The position numbers and the translations under genes were made by a program. A DNA stretch of 64,000 nucleotides from Roseomonas sp. KE0001 (GTDB taxonomy: Bacteria; Pseudomonadota; Alphaproteobacteria; Acetobacterales; Acetobacteraceae): the NCBI RefSeq assembly GCF_016107285.1, contig NZ_RCVQ01000007.1, positions 1 through 64,000 of the forward strand, written 5' to 3'. How positions within the stretch are numbered: the first letter of the stretch is position 1; the number at the start of each line of letters is the position of its first letter. The notes under the pieces were generated by a model. That model was not told where the DNA came from, did not search any database, and saw nothing but the letters and a program-made list of their open reading frames with translations. Shown piece by piece: positions 1-9,075 of the stretch.

Positions 1-55
1 GTGGTCCAGAACCGGAATCGCGGCATGCGGAGATATCCTTTGTCGATAGAAAAGG

Positions 56-256
56 TCATGGCGCTCGTCGCGGCTCCTGCAGCCCGTCGGCCCAGATATT
101 GCCGCTCTCCGGGCGCAGGGGCGCGAAGCCGGGATCCACCCCGCGGATGGCGTTGACCGTGGGACCGCCAACCTCCGGCGGCGCCGGCGGGGCATGGCCG
201 CAGGCGGCCAGTCCCATCGGCAGGAATGCGGTCGCGATGAGCAAGGTTCGCCGCAT
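56..256 (-). CDS. small lipoprotein, unknown function
   Basis: This encodes about 66 residues starting at ATG 256. A longer reading of the frame starts inside the upstream tetR gene, but a GAGGAG Shine-Dalgarno lies just upstream of ATG 256 and the protein from there begins with a clean lipoprotein signal (MRRTLLIATAFLPMGLAACG, lipobox LAAC). After the lipidated cysteine the protein is short and proline-rich, with no domain I recognise. It lies 11 bp after the tetR stop on the same strand, so the two may be cotranscribed. Function is unknown; the signal peptide and start are the firm parts. Confidence 0.6.
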   Translation of the reverse strand: MRRTLLIATAFLPMGLAACGHAPPAPPEVGGPTVNAIRGVDPGFAPLRPESGNIWADGLQEPRRAP

Positions 257-267
257 GCTACGACTCC

Positions 268-894
268 TCAGGAAGCGGGTTGTTGAGCCACGCAGGCCAG
301 AAAAGTGCAAACCGCAGGGCCCACCTCGGCGGCGAGCTCGAAGCCCGCGTTTCCGCGGAGCCATTCGTTCAGGAACCCTGAAATCAGAGCATAGAAGAAG
401 AAGGCCGCGCGTTCAGGCTTCCAGTTCGGCGCCAGCTCGCCGCGCAGCTCGGCGCGCTCGAAGTGTTCGCGCAAAGTTGTCCGGAACGCCAGATCGGCCG
501 CGCGCCGGCGTTCCAGGGCCGGCGCCATTTCCTCGACATACTCGCAGCGCTGCAACATGATCGTGAGCAGCCGCTTGCGTCGCGGATCCCTCTCGAGATC
601 GTCCATGGCCGCCGAGATGGCATAGGCCATATGCTCCAGCGGGGGGCGATTCGGATCGCAGCAGAGGCGCTCGCGCAACTCGTCCTGCAGAAGGACCAGC
701 CGCTCGTCCAAGGCCAGAAACAGACCCAGCTTGTCACGGAAATGCCAATGCACCGCACCACGGGTACAACCCGCGGCCCTCGCGATCTCGTCCAGCGAAG
801 CCCTGGCCACGCCACGCTCCAGGAAGACCTGCTCGGCCGCGTCCAGCAATGCCTCGCGTGTCTCGTCGGCTTCCTGTTTGGTGCGGCGCGCCAT
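268..894 (-). CDS. TetR/AcrR-family repressor of the adjacent RND pump
   Basis: This is a 208-residue TetR-family regulator. The N-terminal helix-turn-helix spans about residues 10-57 (TREALLDAAEQVFLERGVAR, then a GCTRGAVHWHF recognition segment), and the remaining helices match the ligand-binding half of AcrR/TtgR/MtrR-type regulators. It is divergent from the RND adaptor and permease genes, the classic arrangement for a local repressor of multidrug efflux, and the 99-bp gap holds an imperfect inverted repeat. Ligands cannot be read from sequence. Family assignment is secure; pump control is inferred from context. Confidence 0.9.
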   Translation of the reverse strand: MARRTKQEADETREALLDAAEQVFLERGVARASLDEIARAAGCTRGAVHWHFRDKLGLFLALDERLVLLQDELRERLCCDPNRPPLEHMAYAISAAMDDLERDPRRKRLLTIMLQRCEYVEEMAPALERRRAADLAFRTTLREHFERAELRGELAPNWKPERAAFFFYALISGFLNEWLRGNAGFELAAEVGPAVCTFLACVAQQPAS

Positions 895-925
895 CTCTGA
901 CCTTGCGACTAGCGATCTGCCCTTT

Positions 926-952
926 TATATACATACAGGAAGGTATCTTTAC
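926..952. promoter_or_regulatory. candidate TetR/AcrR operator in divergent promoter
   Basis: An AT-rich patch in an otherwise GC-rich gap contains ATAC (933-936) and GTAT (943-946) as inverted arms, with further partial symmetry outward. Position between the tetR gene and the pump genes, and the resemblance to TACAT-type AcrR sites, support an operator. The symmetry is imperfect, so this is tentative. Confidence 0.4.
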
Positions 953-993
953 AAGCTGCCGGTCGCGACGCGCCGGGCTTCTCTGGAGGATCC

Positions 994-2139
994 ATGCAGC
1001 TCCTGTTCCGTCGCGGATCGGCCCTTGTGGGCCTGTTCCTGCTGGCTGCCGTGCCGGCCCTTGCCCAACCGGGGCCGGGTGGCCCACCGGCCGTCGGCGT
1101 CATGCCGGCGGCCAAGCGCGCCGTCACCGAAAGCAATGAGTTCATCGGCCGGATCGAGGCGCCGAACCGGGTCGAGATCGTCGCGCGCGTGACGGCCTTC
1201 CTGGAGCAGCGCGCCTTCGAGGAAGGCGCCGAGGTCAAGGCCGGCGACCTGCTCTACCGCCTCGAGCGAGGGCCCTTCGAGGCGCAGCTCGACGTGTCCA
1301 AGGCCGCCGTGGCCGAGGCCGAGGCACAGCTCACCAACGCCAACATCACCCTCAGCCGCGCCCAGGCGCTGCTGAACACGGTCGCCGGTCAGCGCTCCAA
1401 TGTGGACAATGCCTTGGCGGCCCAGCGCACCGCCCAGGCCCAGGTGCTCTCCGCCCAGGCGCAGCAGCGCCAGGCGCAGATCAATCTCGACTACACCGAG
1501 ATCCGCTCCCCGATCGACGGCCGGATCGGCCGCACGGCGGTGACGGTGGGCAATGTGGTCGGGCCGAATTCCGGCGCCCTGACCACCATCGTCAGCCAGG
1601 ATCCGATGTATGTGAGCTTCACCGTCCCGGTGCGGACGCTGGTCGACCTGCGGGTGCGCTACGCCGATCGCGGCGGGCTGAGCGCCGTGCAGATCCGGCT
1701 GCGCATGCCGAACGGCGAGCTCTACGACCAGCCCGGCAGCATCGACTTCACCGATAACGAGATCGGCCGGGATACCGACAGCGTGCTGCTGCGCGGGCGC
1801 ATCCCCAACCCCCCCCGCCCCGCCGGCTACCGCACGCTGACGGCCAACCAGTTCGTCAATGTCGTCGTGGAGGCGATCCAGCCGGTGCAGATGCTGACCG
1901 TGCCGCGCGCGGCGGTGCTCAGCGACGCCCGCGGCGACTTCGTCTATGTCGTCGGTGAGAACAACGTGGCCGAGCGCCGGGCCATCCGCATGAGCAGCCA
2001 GTCCACCCCCGAGCTGGCGGTGATCGACGATGGCGTGCGGGAGGGCGAGCGCGTCGTGGTCCAGGGCCTCCAGCGCGTCCGTCCGGGCAACCCGGTCAAT
2101 GCCGCGCCGGCCGCCAACGCCGCGCCGCAGGGAGGCTGA
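994..2139 (+). CDS. RND efflux periplasmic adaptor (AcrA/MexA type)
   Basis: This is a 381-residue membrane fusion protein linking an inner-membrane RND pump to an outer-membrane channel. A Sec signal peptide (hydrophobic core GLFLLAAVPALAQ) lacks a lipobox cysteine, so the protein is probably not lipidated. A biotinyl-lipoyl-like half (VEIVARVTAFLEQ and EGAEVKAGDLLYRLE), a coiled-coil hairpin (residues about 100-165) and the second lipoyl half (DYTEIRSPIDGRIGRT) follow in the usual order. GGAGG precedes ATG 994. The permease follows after 3 bp. No outer-membrane factor gene is adjacent, so a TolC homologue elsewhere would be needed. Confidence 0.93.
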   Translation: MQLLFRRGSALVGLFLLAAVPALAQPGPGGPPAVGVMPAAKRAVTESNEFIGRIEAPNRVEIVARVTAFLEQRAFEEGAEVKAGDLLYRLERGPFEAQLDVSKAAVAEAEAQLTNANITLSRAQALLNTVAGQRSNVDNALAAQRTAQAQVLSAQAQQRQAQINLDYTEIRSPIDGRIGRTAVTVGNVVGPNSGALTTIVSQDPMYVSFTVPVRTLVDLRVRYADRGGLSAVQIRLRMPNGELYDQPGSIDFTDNEIGRDTDSVLLRGRIPNPPRPAGYRTLTANQFVNVVVEAIQPVQMLTVPRAAVLSDARGDFVYVVGENNVAERRAIRMSSQSTPELAVIDDGVREGERVVVQGLQRVRPGNPVNAAPAANAAPQGG

Positions 2140-2142
2140 TCC

Positions 2143-5100
2143 GTGCTGTCAGCCGTTTTCGTCGACCGGCCCCGCCTGGCGATCGTCATCGCGATCGTCA
2201 TGAGCATCGCCGGTGCGCTGTCGCTGCTGCGCATCCCGGTCTCGCAGCTGCCCGACATCGTGCCGCCACAGGTCCAGGTCTCGGCCACCTATCCGGGTGC
2301 CTCCGCCGACGTGGTGGAGAGCGCCGTCGCCCAGCCGCTCGAGGCGCAGGTCGTCGGTGTCGACGGCTCGATCTACATGAAGAGCAACAGCGGCAGCGAT
2401 GGCAGCTACTCGCTGACCGTCAGCTTCGAGCTCGGCACCGACCCGGACATGAACACGGTGAACGTGAACAACCGTGTCCAGGCGGCGATGGCGCTGATGC
2501 CCGAGGAGGTGCAGGCGCAGGGCATCAGGGTGGAGAAACGCTCCTCCTCGATCCTGCAGGTGCTGTTCATCTACTCCGAGGACCCCGAACGGGGCTACGA
2601 TCCCCTCTTCCTCACCAACTACGCCACCCTGAACCTGATCGACGAATTGTCGCGCACCGATGGTGTCGGCTCGGCGACGCTGTTCAGCCGCCAGAACTAC
2701 GCCATGCGGATCTGGTTCGACACGCGGCGCCTGGTGAGCCTCGGCCTTAACCCGTCGGATATCGTGAGCGCCATCCGGGCGCAGAACCTGCAGGCGCCGG
2801 CCGGGCGCATCGGCGCCCCGCCGGTGCCGGACGACCAGCAGATTCAGATGAACGTCCTCACCCAGGGCCGCCTGGAGACGCCCGAGCAGTTCGGCAATAT
2901 CGTGCTGCGGGCCAATCCGGATGGCTCGGTGCTGCGCGTGCGCGATGTGGCGCGGGTCGAGATGGGCGCCCAGAACGAGGACGCCATGACCCGCCTCAAC
3001 GGCGGCGACGGCGTCGGACTGGCCGTCTACCTGTCGCCCGGCGCCAATGCGGTGCAGACGGCGGCCGCCGTCGAGGCGACGCTGGAGCGGGTGCGTTCGC
3101 GCATGCCCGAGGGCATGAACGTCCGGCCGGTCTTCGACACCACCATCTTCGTCAACGACACCATCTACGAGGTGATCAAGACCCTGATCGAGGCCTTCGT
3201 CCTGGTCGCGCTCGTGGTCTTCCTCTTCCTCGGCAACGTCCGCGCCACCGTCATCCCGATCGTCGCCGTCCCGGTCAGCCTGATCACCACCTTCGCGGTG
3301 CTGCTGGCCCTGGGCTACTCCGCCAACACCGTCTCGCTGCTGGCCATGGTGCTGGCCATCGGCATCGTCGTCGATGACGCCATCGTGGTGGTGGAGAATG
3401 TCGAGCGCGTGCTGGAGGAGGAGCCGGACATCACCCCGGCCGAGGCGACCAAGAAGGCGATGGCGCAGATCACCGCCCCGATCATCGCCATCACCCTGGT
3501 GCTGCTCTCGGTCTTCGTGCCGATCGGCTTCATCCCCGGCCTCTCGGGCGAGCTGTTCCGCCAGTTCGCGGTGACCATCTCGGTCGCGATGGTCTTCTCG
3601 GCGATCAACGCCCTTACCCTCTCTCCCGCCCTCTGCGCCGTCTTTCTGCGGCATGAGGGGCCGAAGAAGGGGATCATGGGCTGGGTGCTCCGCCGCATCG
3701 ACAATGTGCGCGACGGCTATGCCTCCATCGTCACGCGGCTGCTGCGCCTGTCCATCCTGTCCGTGGTGCTGGTCGGCGTCTTCGCCTTCGGCGCCTACAC
3801 GGTCGCCAACCGCACGCCGGCGGGCTTCCTGCCGCAGGAGGACCAGGGCGCCTTCATCATCGCCTTCCAGCTTCCGGACGGCGCCTCGGTCGCGCGCACC
3901 AGCCGCGTCGTCGCGCAGATGGAGGCGCAGCTGAAGGAGATGCCGCAGGTCCGGGATTCCATCTCGATCATCGGCTTCTCCCTGCTCGACGGCGGCGCCA
4001 GCGCCTCGGCGGCGACGATGTTCGTGCAGCTCAAGCCCTTCTCCGAGCGCGGAGGGCCGGGCGACAACGTCAACGCGCTGATCGGCCAGATCTTCGTGCA
4101 GAGCCAGCAGATCCGCGAAGCCCAGATCATCCCGATCAACCTGCCGCCGGTCATCGGCCTTTCGACAGGCGGCGGCTTCGAGTATCAGCTGGAATCGCTG
4201 GAGGGCGCGTCGCCCGCCGAGATCGGCAACGTCATGCAGGGGCTGCTGGCCGCGGCCAATCAGGATCCGCGCCTGAGCCAGGTCTTCTCGACCTTCAGCT
4301 CCCGCTCGCCTTCGCTTTATCTCGACATCGACCGGGACAAGGCGCAGGCCCTCGGCCTACAGATGAGCGACGTCTTCTCGGCGCTGCAAACCACGCTGGG
4401 CAGTGCCTTCGTCAACAACTTCAACCTCTATGGCCGCACCTGGCAGGTGCTGGTGCAGGGCGAGGCGGCCGATCGCCGAGACCCGAGCGCGCTGTGGCGG
4501 ATCGAGATCCGCAACAGCCGTGGCGTGATGGTGCCGCTGCGCTCCATCGCCACGGTGAGGACAGTGGTCGGCCCGCAGACCATCACGCGCTACAACAACT
4601 ATCGGTCGATCACCATCAACGGCAATCCGGCGCCCGGCGTCTCCTCCGGCGCGGCCATGGATGCCATGGAGGAGATCAGCCGCGACACCCTGCCGGCCGG
4701 CTATACCTTCGAATGGACCGGCACCGCCTATCAGGAGCAGCAGGCGGCGGGGCAGACCGGCATCATCCTGGCACTCGCCGTGCTCTTCGCCTTCCTCTTC
4801 CTGGTGGCGCTGTATGAGAGCTGGGTGATCCCGATCCCGGTTCTGCTGTCCGTCACGGTGGGCATCCTCGCCGCCGTCTCGGCGATTCTCCTCGCCGGAC
4901 TGCCGCTCGACCTCTACGCGCAGATCGGCCTGATCGTGCTGATCGCGCTGGCGGCGAAGAACGGCATCCTGATCGTGGAGTTCGCCAAGGAACAGCGCGA
5001 GGCCGGGCTCGGCATCGTCGAGGCGGCGGCCCAGGGCGCCAAGATGCGGTTCCGCGCCGTGATGATGACCTCGATCGCCTTCATCCTGGGCCTGGTGCCC

Positions 5101-5316
5101 CTGGTCTGGGCCTCGGGTGCCTCGATGCTGGCGCGGCGCGCCGTCTCGACCCCGGTCTTCGCCGGCATGATCGCGGCCTCGACCATCGGCATCTTCCTGA
5201 TCCCCATGCTCTACGTGGTGTTCCAGGGGATGCGCGAGGCCACCCATCGCCGCTTCGGCCGCGGCCGCCATGCCGAAGCCGCCGCGGGGCGGGAGGGCGG
5301 CAAGGCGGCGCATTGA
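2143..5316 (+). CDS. RND multidrug efflux permease (AcrB/MexB, HAE1 type)
   Basis: This 1057-residue inner-membrane proton/drug antiporter is of full family length. It starts at GTG 2143, three bases after the adaptor stop, so the pair is probably translationally coupled. The N-terminal transmembrane helix is followed by the porter domain ([20 protein letters not shown]). The TM4 proton-relay pair is Asp411-Asp412 in [15 protein letters not shown], and the second half repeats the topology ([15 protein letters not shown]). The hydrophobic HAE1-like sequence, rather than a metal-binding HME pattern, suggests organic substrates. Substrate range is not predictable. Confidence 0.95.
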   Translation: MLSAVFVDRPRLAIVIAIVMSIAGALSLLRIPVSQLPDIVPPQVQVSATYPGASADVVESAVAQPLEAQVVGVDGSIYMKSNSGSDGSYSLTVSFELGTDPDMNTVNVNNRVQAAMALMPEEVQAQGIRVEKRSSSILQVLFIYSEDPERGYDPLFLTNYATLNLIDELSRTDGVGSATLFSRQNYAMRIWFDTRRLVSLGLNPSDIVSAIRAQNLQAPAGRIGAPPVPDDQQIQMNVLTQGRLETPEQFGNIVLRANPDGSVLRVRDVARVEMGAQNEDAMTRLNGGDGVGLAVYLSPGANAVQTAAAVEATLERVRSRMPEGMNVRPVFDTTIFVNDTIYEVIKTLIEAFVLVALVVFLFLGNVRATVIPIVAVPVSLITTFAVLLALGYSANTVSLLAMVLAIGIVVDDAIVVVENVERVLEEEPDITPAEATKKAMAQITAPIIAITLVLLSVFVPIGFIPGLSGELFRQFAVTISVAMVFSAINALTLSPALCAVFLRHEGPKKGIMGWVLRRIDNVRDGYASIVTRLLRLSILSVVLVGVFAFGAYTVANRTPAGFLPQEDQGAFIIAFQLPDGASVARTSRVVAQMEAQLKEMPQVRDSISIIGFSLLDGGASASAATMFVQLKPFSERGGPGDNVNALIGQIFVQSQQIREAQIIPINLPPVIGLSTGGGFEYQLESLEGASPAEIGNVMQGLLAAANQDPRLSQVFSTFSSRSPSLYLDIDRDKAQALGLQMSDVFSALQTTLGSAFVNNFNLYGRTWQVLVQGEAADRRDPSALWRIEIRNSRGVMVPLRSIATVRTVVGPQTITRYNNYRSITINGNPAPGVSSGAAMDAMEEISRDTLPAGYTFEWTGTAYQEQQAAGQTGIILALAVLFAFLFLVALYESWVIPIPVLLSVTVGILAAVSAILLAGLPLDLYAQIGLIVLIALAAKNGILIVEFAKEQREAGLGIVEAAAQGAKMRFRAVMMTSIAFILGLVPLVWASGASMLARRAVSTPVFAGMIAASTIGIFLIPMLYVVFQGMREATHRRFGRGRHAEAAAGREGGKAAH

Positions 5317-5376
5317 GGCACCCGGGCAACCCCGGCCCGGGCCGGCGGTTGGCCTGCATCACGACGACGGCGTGAG

Positions 5377-5412
5377 AAGGGGCGCCCCCCGGCCGGGGAG
5401 CGCCCCTTTCCG
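5377..5412 (+). terminator. Rho-independent-like terminator after the RND operon
   Basis: A perfect 9-bp stem, AAGGGGCGC (5377-5385) with GCGCCCCTT (5400-5408), encloses a 14-nt loop and ends in TTT. It sits between the permease stop and the next gene's ribosome-binding site. Confidence 0.7.
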
Positions 5413-5432
5413 TCAGCAGAGGGAGACGAGAC

Positions 5433-6785
5433 ATGGCAGGCATGGCCCAGACCCCGGTGCCCAGGGATGGCCAGGAGAAAGGCCGCCGGGGGCCCCACAG
5501 GATCCTGATCGTCGGCGGCGGGGCCGGCGGCATCCATCTGGCGACGCGTCTCGGCCGCCGCCTCGGCCGCGAGGGGCGGGCGGAGATCCTGCTGGTGGAT
5601 CGTGACACCGCGCATATCTGGAAGCCGCTGCTGCACGAGGTGGCGGCCGGCACGCTCGACACGGGGGCGGAGCAGATCGGCTTCGTCGCCCATGCCCGGC
5701 GACATGGCTTCCGCTACTGGCCCGGTGCGATGGAGGGGCTGGACCGCGCGGCGAAGCGGGTCCGCCTGGCCCCGCTCCGGGACCGGGACGGCGCTGAGAT
5801 CCTCGGCGCGCGCGACCTCGCCTACGACACGCTGGTGATCGCGGTGGGCAGCCAGGCCAATGATTTCGGCATCCCCGGCGTCCGCGAGCACTGCGCCTTC
5901 ATCGACAGCCGCGAGCAGGCCGAGGACTTCAACGAGGCGCTGCGGGCCGCCGTGCTGCGCTGCATCGCCGGGCCGCCGGACGCCACCCTCGATATCGCCA
6001 TCGTCGGCGCGGGGGCGACGGGCGTCGAGCTCTCGGCCGAGATCGCCACCGCGCTCGACCTGGCCGGCGGCTATGGCTTCCCCGGGCTGCGTCGCCAGTT
6101 GCGGCTGACGCTGATCGAGACCGCGCCCCGCATCCTGGGCGCGCTTCCGGAAAAGGTGGCCGAGGCGGCGCGGGCGGAGCTGGAGAGGCAGGGCGTGACC
6201 GTGTTGACCGGCGCCGAGGTGGTCGCGGTGGATGACCACGGCATCCGCCTCAAGGATGGCCGCAGCATCCCCGCCACGCTCCGCGTCTGGGCGGCCGGGA
6301 TCAAGGCGCCGGCCTTCCTGAACGGGCTCGACGGGCTGGAGAGCGCGCGCAGCGGCCAGCTCGTGGTGCGCCCGACCCTGCAGACAACGCGCGACGACGC
6401 GGTCTTCGCCATGGGCGACTGCGCCTTTCTCAAGCCCGAGGGGGCCGAGCGGCCGCTGCCCGCCACCGCCCAGGTGGCGCAGCAGCAGGCGGAGCATCTC
6501 GCCCGCGCCCTCCCCGACCATCTCGCCGGCCGTCCCCTGACGCCCTTCGCCTATCAGCACAAGGGCGCGCTGGTGGCGCTCGGGCGGTACAACGCCTTCG
6601 GCAGCCTCGGCCGGCGGGGGCTGCTCGGCGGCGGCCTCTTCATCGAGGGCAGGTTCGCGCAGTTCAGCTACGCCTCGCTCTACCGGCGCCACCAGCTCGG
6701 CCTGCACGGATTCTGGCGTTCGCTGCTCTACTGGGCGGCCGATCTGCTCCGCAAGGCCAGCGCCCCCGGCGTGCGCATGGAGTGA
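5433..6785 (+). CDS. ndh: type II NADH dehydrogenase (NDH-2)
   Basis: This 450-residue FAD-dependent, non-proton-pumping NADH:quinone oxidoreductase would feed electrons to the quinone pool from the cytoplasmic membrane face. The FAD-binding motif lies near residues 27-33 (ILIVGGGAGG), the NAD-binding motif near 190 (IAIVGAGATGVELSAEI), and the second FAD contact is VFAMGDCAF. The C-terminal amphipathic segment (SYASLYRRHQLGLHGFW) matches the membrane anchor of the family. An AGGGAGA Shine-Dalgarno precedes ATG 5433. It is an independent unit after the RND terminator. Confidence 0.9.
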   Translation: MAGMAQTPVPRDGQEKGRRGPHRILIVGGGAGGIHLATRLGRRLGREGRAEILLVDRDTAHIWKPLLHEVAAGTLDTGAEQIGFVAHARRHGFRYWPGAMEGLDRAAKRVRLAPLRDRDGAEILGARDLAYDTLVIAVGSQANDFGIPGVREHCAFIDSREQAEDFNEALRAAVLRCIAGPPDATLDIAIVGAGATGVELSAEIATALDLAGGYGFPGLRRQLRLTLIETAPRILGALPEKVAEAARAELERQGVTVLTGAEVVAVDDHGIRLKDGRSIPATLRVWAAGIKAPAFLNGLDGLESARSGQLVVRPTLQTTRDDAVFAMGDCAFLKPEGAERPLPATAQVAQQQAEHLARALPDHLAGRPLTPFAYQHKGALVALGRYNAFGSLGRRGLLGGGLFIEGRFAQFSYASLYRRHQLGLHGFWRSLLYWAADLLRKASAPGVRME

Positions 6786-6812
6786 GGCGGCGCCGGCACC
6801 CCGCCAGGCGCC

Positions 6813-7697
6813 TCAGCCGCTGAAGACGACGGTCTTGTTGCCGGTCAGGATCACCCGGTCCTCCAGGAAGAAGGTGATGGCGCGGGCGAGCACGCGGCGC
6901 TCGATGTCGCGGCCCTTCCGCACCAGGTCCTCGGCCGTGTCGTTGTGGCTGATGCGCTCGACATCCTGCTCGATGATCGGCCCCTCATCGAGATCGGCGG
7001 TGACGAAATGCGCCGTGGCCCCGATCAGCTTCACGCCGCGCGCATGCGCCTGGTGATAGGGGCGGGCACCCTTGAAGCCGGGCAGGAAGGAATGGTGGAT
7101 GTTGATGCAGCGCCCCGGCAGCTTGGCCGAGAGCCCGTCCGACAGCACCTGCATGTAGCGCGCCAGCACCATCAGGTCCGAGCGCGTCTCCTGGAACAGG
7201 CGCCAGATCTCCGCCTCCTGCTCCATCTTGGTCGCCCGCGTCACCGGCAGGTGGTGGAAGGGCACGCCGGTGAAGTCGAGATGCGCGTAGGTCTCCCGCG
7301 GGTGGTTGGAGATGATGCCGGTCAGCTCCATCGGCAGCTCGCCGATGCGCCAGCGGTAGAGCAGATCGGCCAGGCAGTGGTCGAAGCGGCTGACCAGCAG
7401 CATGACGCGGCGCTTCTCCGAACGGTCGCGCAGTGTCCACTGCATGCCGAAGCGCGCCGCCACGCCCGCGATCGTCTCGCGCAGCGCCGCCTCGCCCTCG
7501 GGCGGGATGCCGTTGAAGACGACGCGCATGAAGAAGCGGCCGGTGGCCGTGTCGTCGAACTGCTGCGCCTCGCGGATGTCGCCGCCGGCCTCGTAGAGCG
7601 CTCCCGCCACCGCGGCGACGATGCCGGGGCGGTTGGCGCAGGCCAGGGTCAGCACATGGCCGGCGGGAAGGCTGGTCTGGGTTGGGGCAAGGGTCAT
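6813..7697 (-). CDS. purU: formyltetrahydrofolate deformylase
   Basis: This 294-residue enzyme hydrolyses 10-formyltetrahydrofolate to tetrahydrofolate and formate, balancing one-carbon pools and supplying formate for purine synthesis. An N-terminal ACT domain ([20 protein letters not shown], residues about 15-90) precedes the formyltransferase-fold domain with [20 protein letters not shown] and the catalytic-type segment [16 protein letters not shown]. The start at ATG 7697 gives the normal family length; the open frame upstream is non-homologous. It is divergent from a flavoprotein gene across a region with a 20-bp perfect palindrome. Confidence 0.95.
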   Translation of the reverse strand: MTLAPTQTSLPAGHVLTLACANRPGIVAAVAGALYEAGGDIREAQQFDDTATGRFFMRVVFNGIPPEGEAALRETIAGVAARFGMQWTLRDRSEKRRVMLLVSRFDHCLADLLYRWRIGELPMELTGIISNHPRETYAHLDFTGVPFHHLPVTRATKMEQEAEIWRLFQETRSDLMVLARYMQVLSDGLSAKLPGRCINIHHSFLPGFKGARPYHQAHARGVKLIGATAHFVTADLDEGPIIEQDVERISHNDTAEDLVRKGRDIERRVLARAITFFLEDRVILTGNKTVVFSG

Positions 7698-7771
7698 GGT
7701 CGGCTCGGTCCTGGCGGCGGGGGCGGCATCTCGGGGCCAGGGGTTATGCCGCCCCGCCCGCCCTGCCAATG

Positions 7772-7791
7772 GCCTATCGCATGCGATAGGC
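7772..7791. promoter_or_regulatory. perfect 20-bp palindrome in divergent promoter region
   Basis: The sequence GCCTATCGCATGCGATAGGC is perfectly self-complementary over all 20 bases. It lies in the 124-bp gap between purU (start 7697, leftward) and the flavoprotein gene (start 7822, rightward). This is typical of an operator for a dimeric regulator. No regulator is encoded next to it and I do not recognise the motif. Confidence 0.6.
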
Positions 7792-7821
7792 GGATGGCGC
7801 GGTTGCGGGCATAACGCTGCC

Positions 7822-9066
7822 GTGCAGACCAAGCCCCCCTCCCCGATCGCTGTCATCGGCGCCGGCCCGGCCGGCCTGATGGCCGCCGAGACCGTCGCCG
7901 CCGCGGGCCTGCCCGTCCTGGTGCTGGAGCGCATGCCCTCCGTGGCGCGGAAGTTCCTGATGGCCGGCCGGGGCGGCCTGAACATGACCCATTCGGAGCC
8001 CCTGGCCGATCTCCTCGGCCGCTATGGTGCCGCCACGGCCCGCCTGGCGCCGGCCATCGAGGCCTTTCCCCCCGCCGCGCTGGCGGCCTGGTCCGCCACG
8101 CTGGGCCAGGAGGTCTTCACCGGCAGCTCCGGCCGCGTCTTTCCCCGCGCCCTGAAGGCCTCGCCGCTGCTGCGCGCCTGGCTCGCCCGCCTGGCCTCCC
8201 AGGGCGTGGAGATCCGCACCCGGCATCGCTGGCTGGGCTTCGCGCCGGAGGGCGGCCTGCGGGTCGAGGGGCCGGACGGGGAGAGCCTGCTGCGCCCGGC
8301 CGCGACGATCCTTGCGCTGGGCGGCGCCTCCTGGCCCCGGCTGGGCAGCGACGGGGGCTGGACCGGCCTCTTCCCGGGCGATGGGGTGGCGCCGCTGCGG
8401 CCGGCCAATTGCGGCTTCCGCCTGGTCTGGTCGCCCCACTTCGCGGAGCGCTTCGCCGGCACGCCGCTGAAGCGCATCGCCCTCGCCTTCGAGGGCCGCA
8501 CGATCCGCGGCGAGGCCATGATCACGCGGGAGGGGATCGAGGGGGGTGCCGTCTACGCCCTCTCCGCCGCCCTGCGCGAGGCGATCGCCGAACGGGGGGT
8601 GGCGATGCCCTGTCTCGACCTCCGCCCCGACCTCCCCGCCGCGGAGGTGGGACGCAGGCTGTCGCAGCCGCGGCGCGCCCAGTCGCTCTCCACCTTCCTG
8701 CGCAAGAGCCTGGCCCTGCCGCCGGTGGCCATCGGCCTGGTGCAGGAGGCCCTGCGCGGCGGCATGCCCGCGGAGCGGCTGCCGGAGCTGGTCAAGGCCC
8801 TGCCCCTGCGCCTGGTCGCGCCGCAGGGACTGGAGCGGGCGATCTCGACGGCCGGCGGCCTGCGCCTCGAGGCCCTCGACGAGCGCTTCATGCTGCGGCG
8901 CCACCCCGGCGTCTTCGCCGCCGGCGAGATGCTGGACTGGGAGGCGCCGACGGGCGGCTACCTGCTCCAGGCCTGCTTCTCCACCGGCCGGGCTGCGGCG
9001 GAGGGGGCGGTCTCCTGGCTGCGCGACACCGCGCCCCCGCCCGGCGGCCCGCGCGTGATCGACTGA
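7822..9066 (+). CDS. NAD(P)/FAD-dependent flavoprotein, HI0933/BaiN-like (TIGR03862 type)
   Basis: This encodes about 414 residues from GTG 7822. The dinucleotide-binding motif [15 protein letters not shown] begins at residue 9. It is followed by [19 protein letters not shown], highly characteristic of the HI0933-like flavoprotein family, and the C-terminal FAD-contact segment [22 protein letters not shown]. No Shine-Dalgarno is obvious. The start was chosen because the Rossmann motif then sits at the extreme N-terminus as in the family; the longer open frame would run through the purU promoter. The physiological substrate is unknown. Confidence 0.88.
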   Translation: MQTKPPSPIAVIGAGPAGLMAAETVAAAGLPVLVLERMPSVARKFLMAGRGGLNMTHSEPLADLLGRYGAATARLAPAIEAFPPAALAAWSATLGQEVFTGSSGRVFPRALKASPLLRAWLARLASQGVEIRTRHRWLGFAPEGGLRVEGPDGESLLRPAATILALGGASWPRLGSDGGWTGLFPGDGVAPLRPANCGFRLVWSPHFAERFAGTPLKRIALAFEGRTIRGEAMITREGIEGGAVYALSAALREAIAERGVAMPCLDLRPDLPAAEVGRRLSQPRRAQSLSTFLRKSLALPPVAIGLVQEALRGGMPAERLPELVKALPLRLVAPQGLERAISTAGGLRLEALDERFMLRRHPGVFAAGEMLDWEAPTGGYLLQACFSTGRAAAEGAVSWLRDTAPPPGGPRVID

Positions 9067-9075
9067 GGCGATCGC

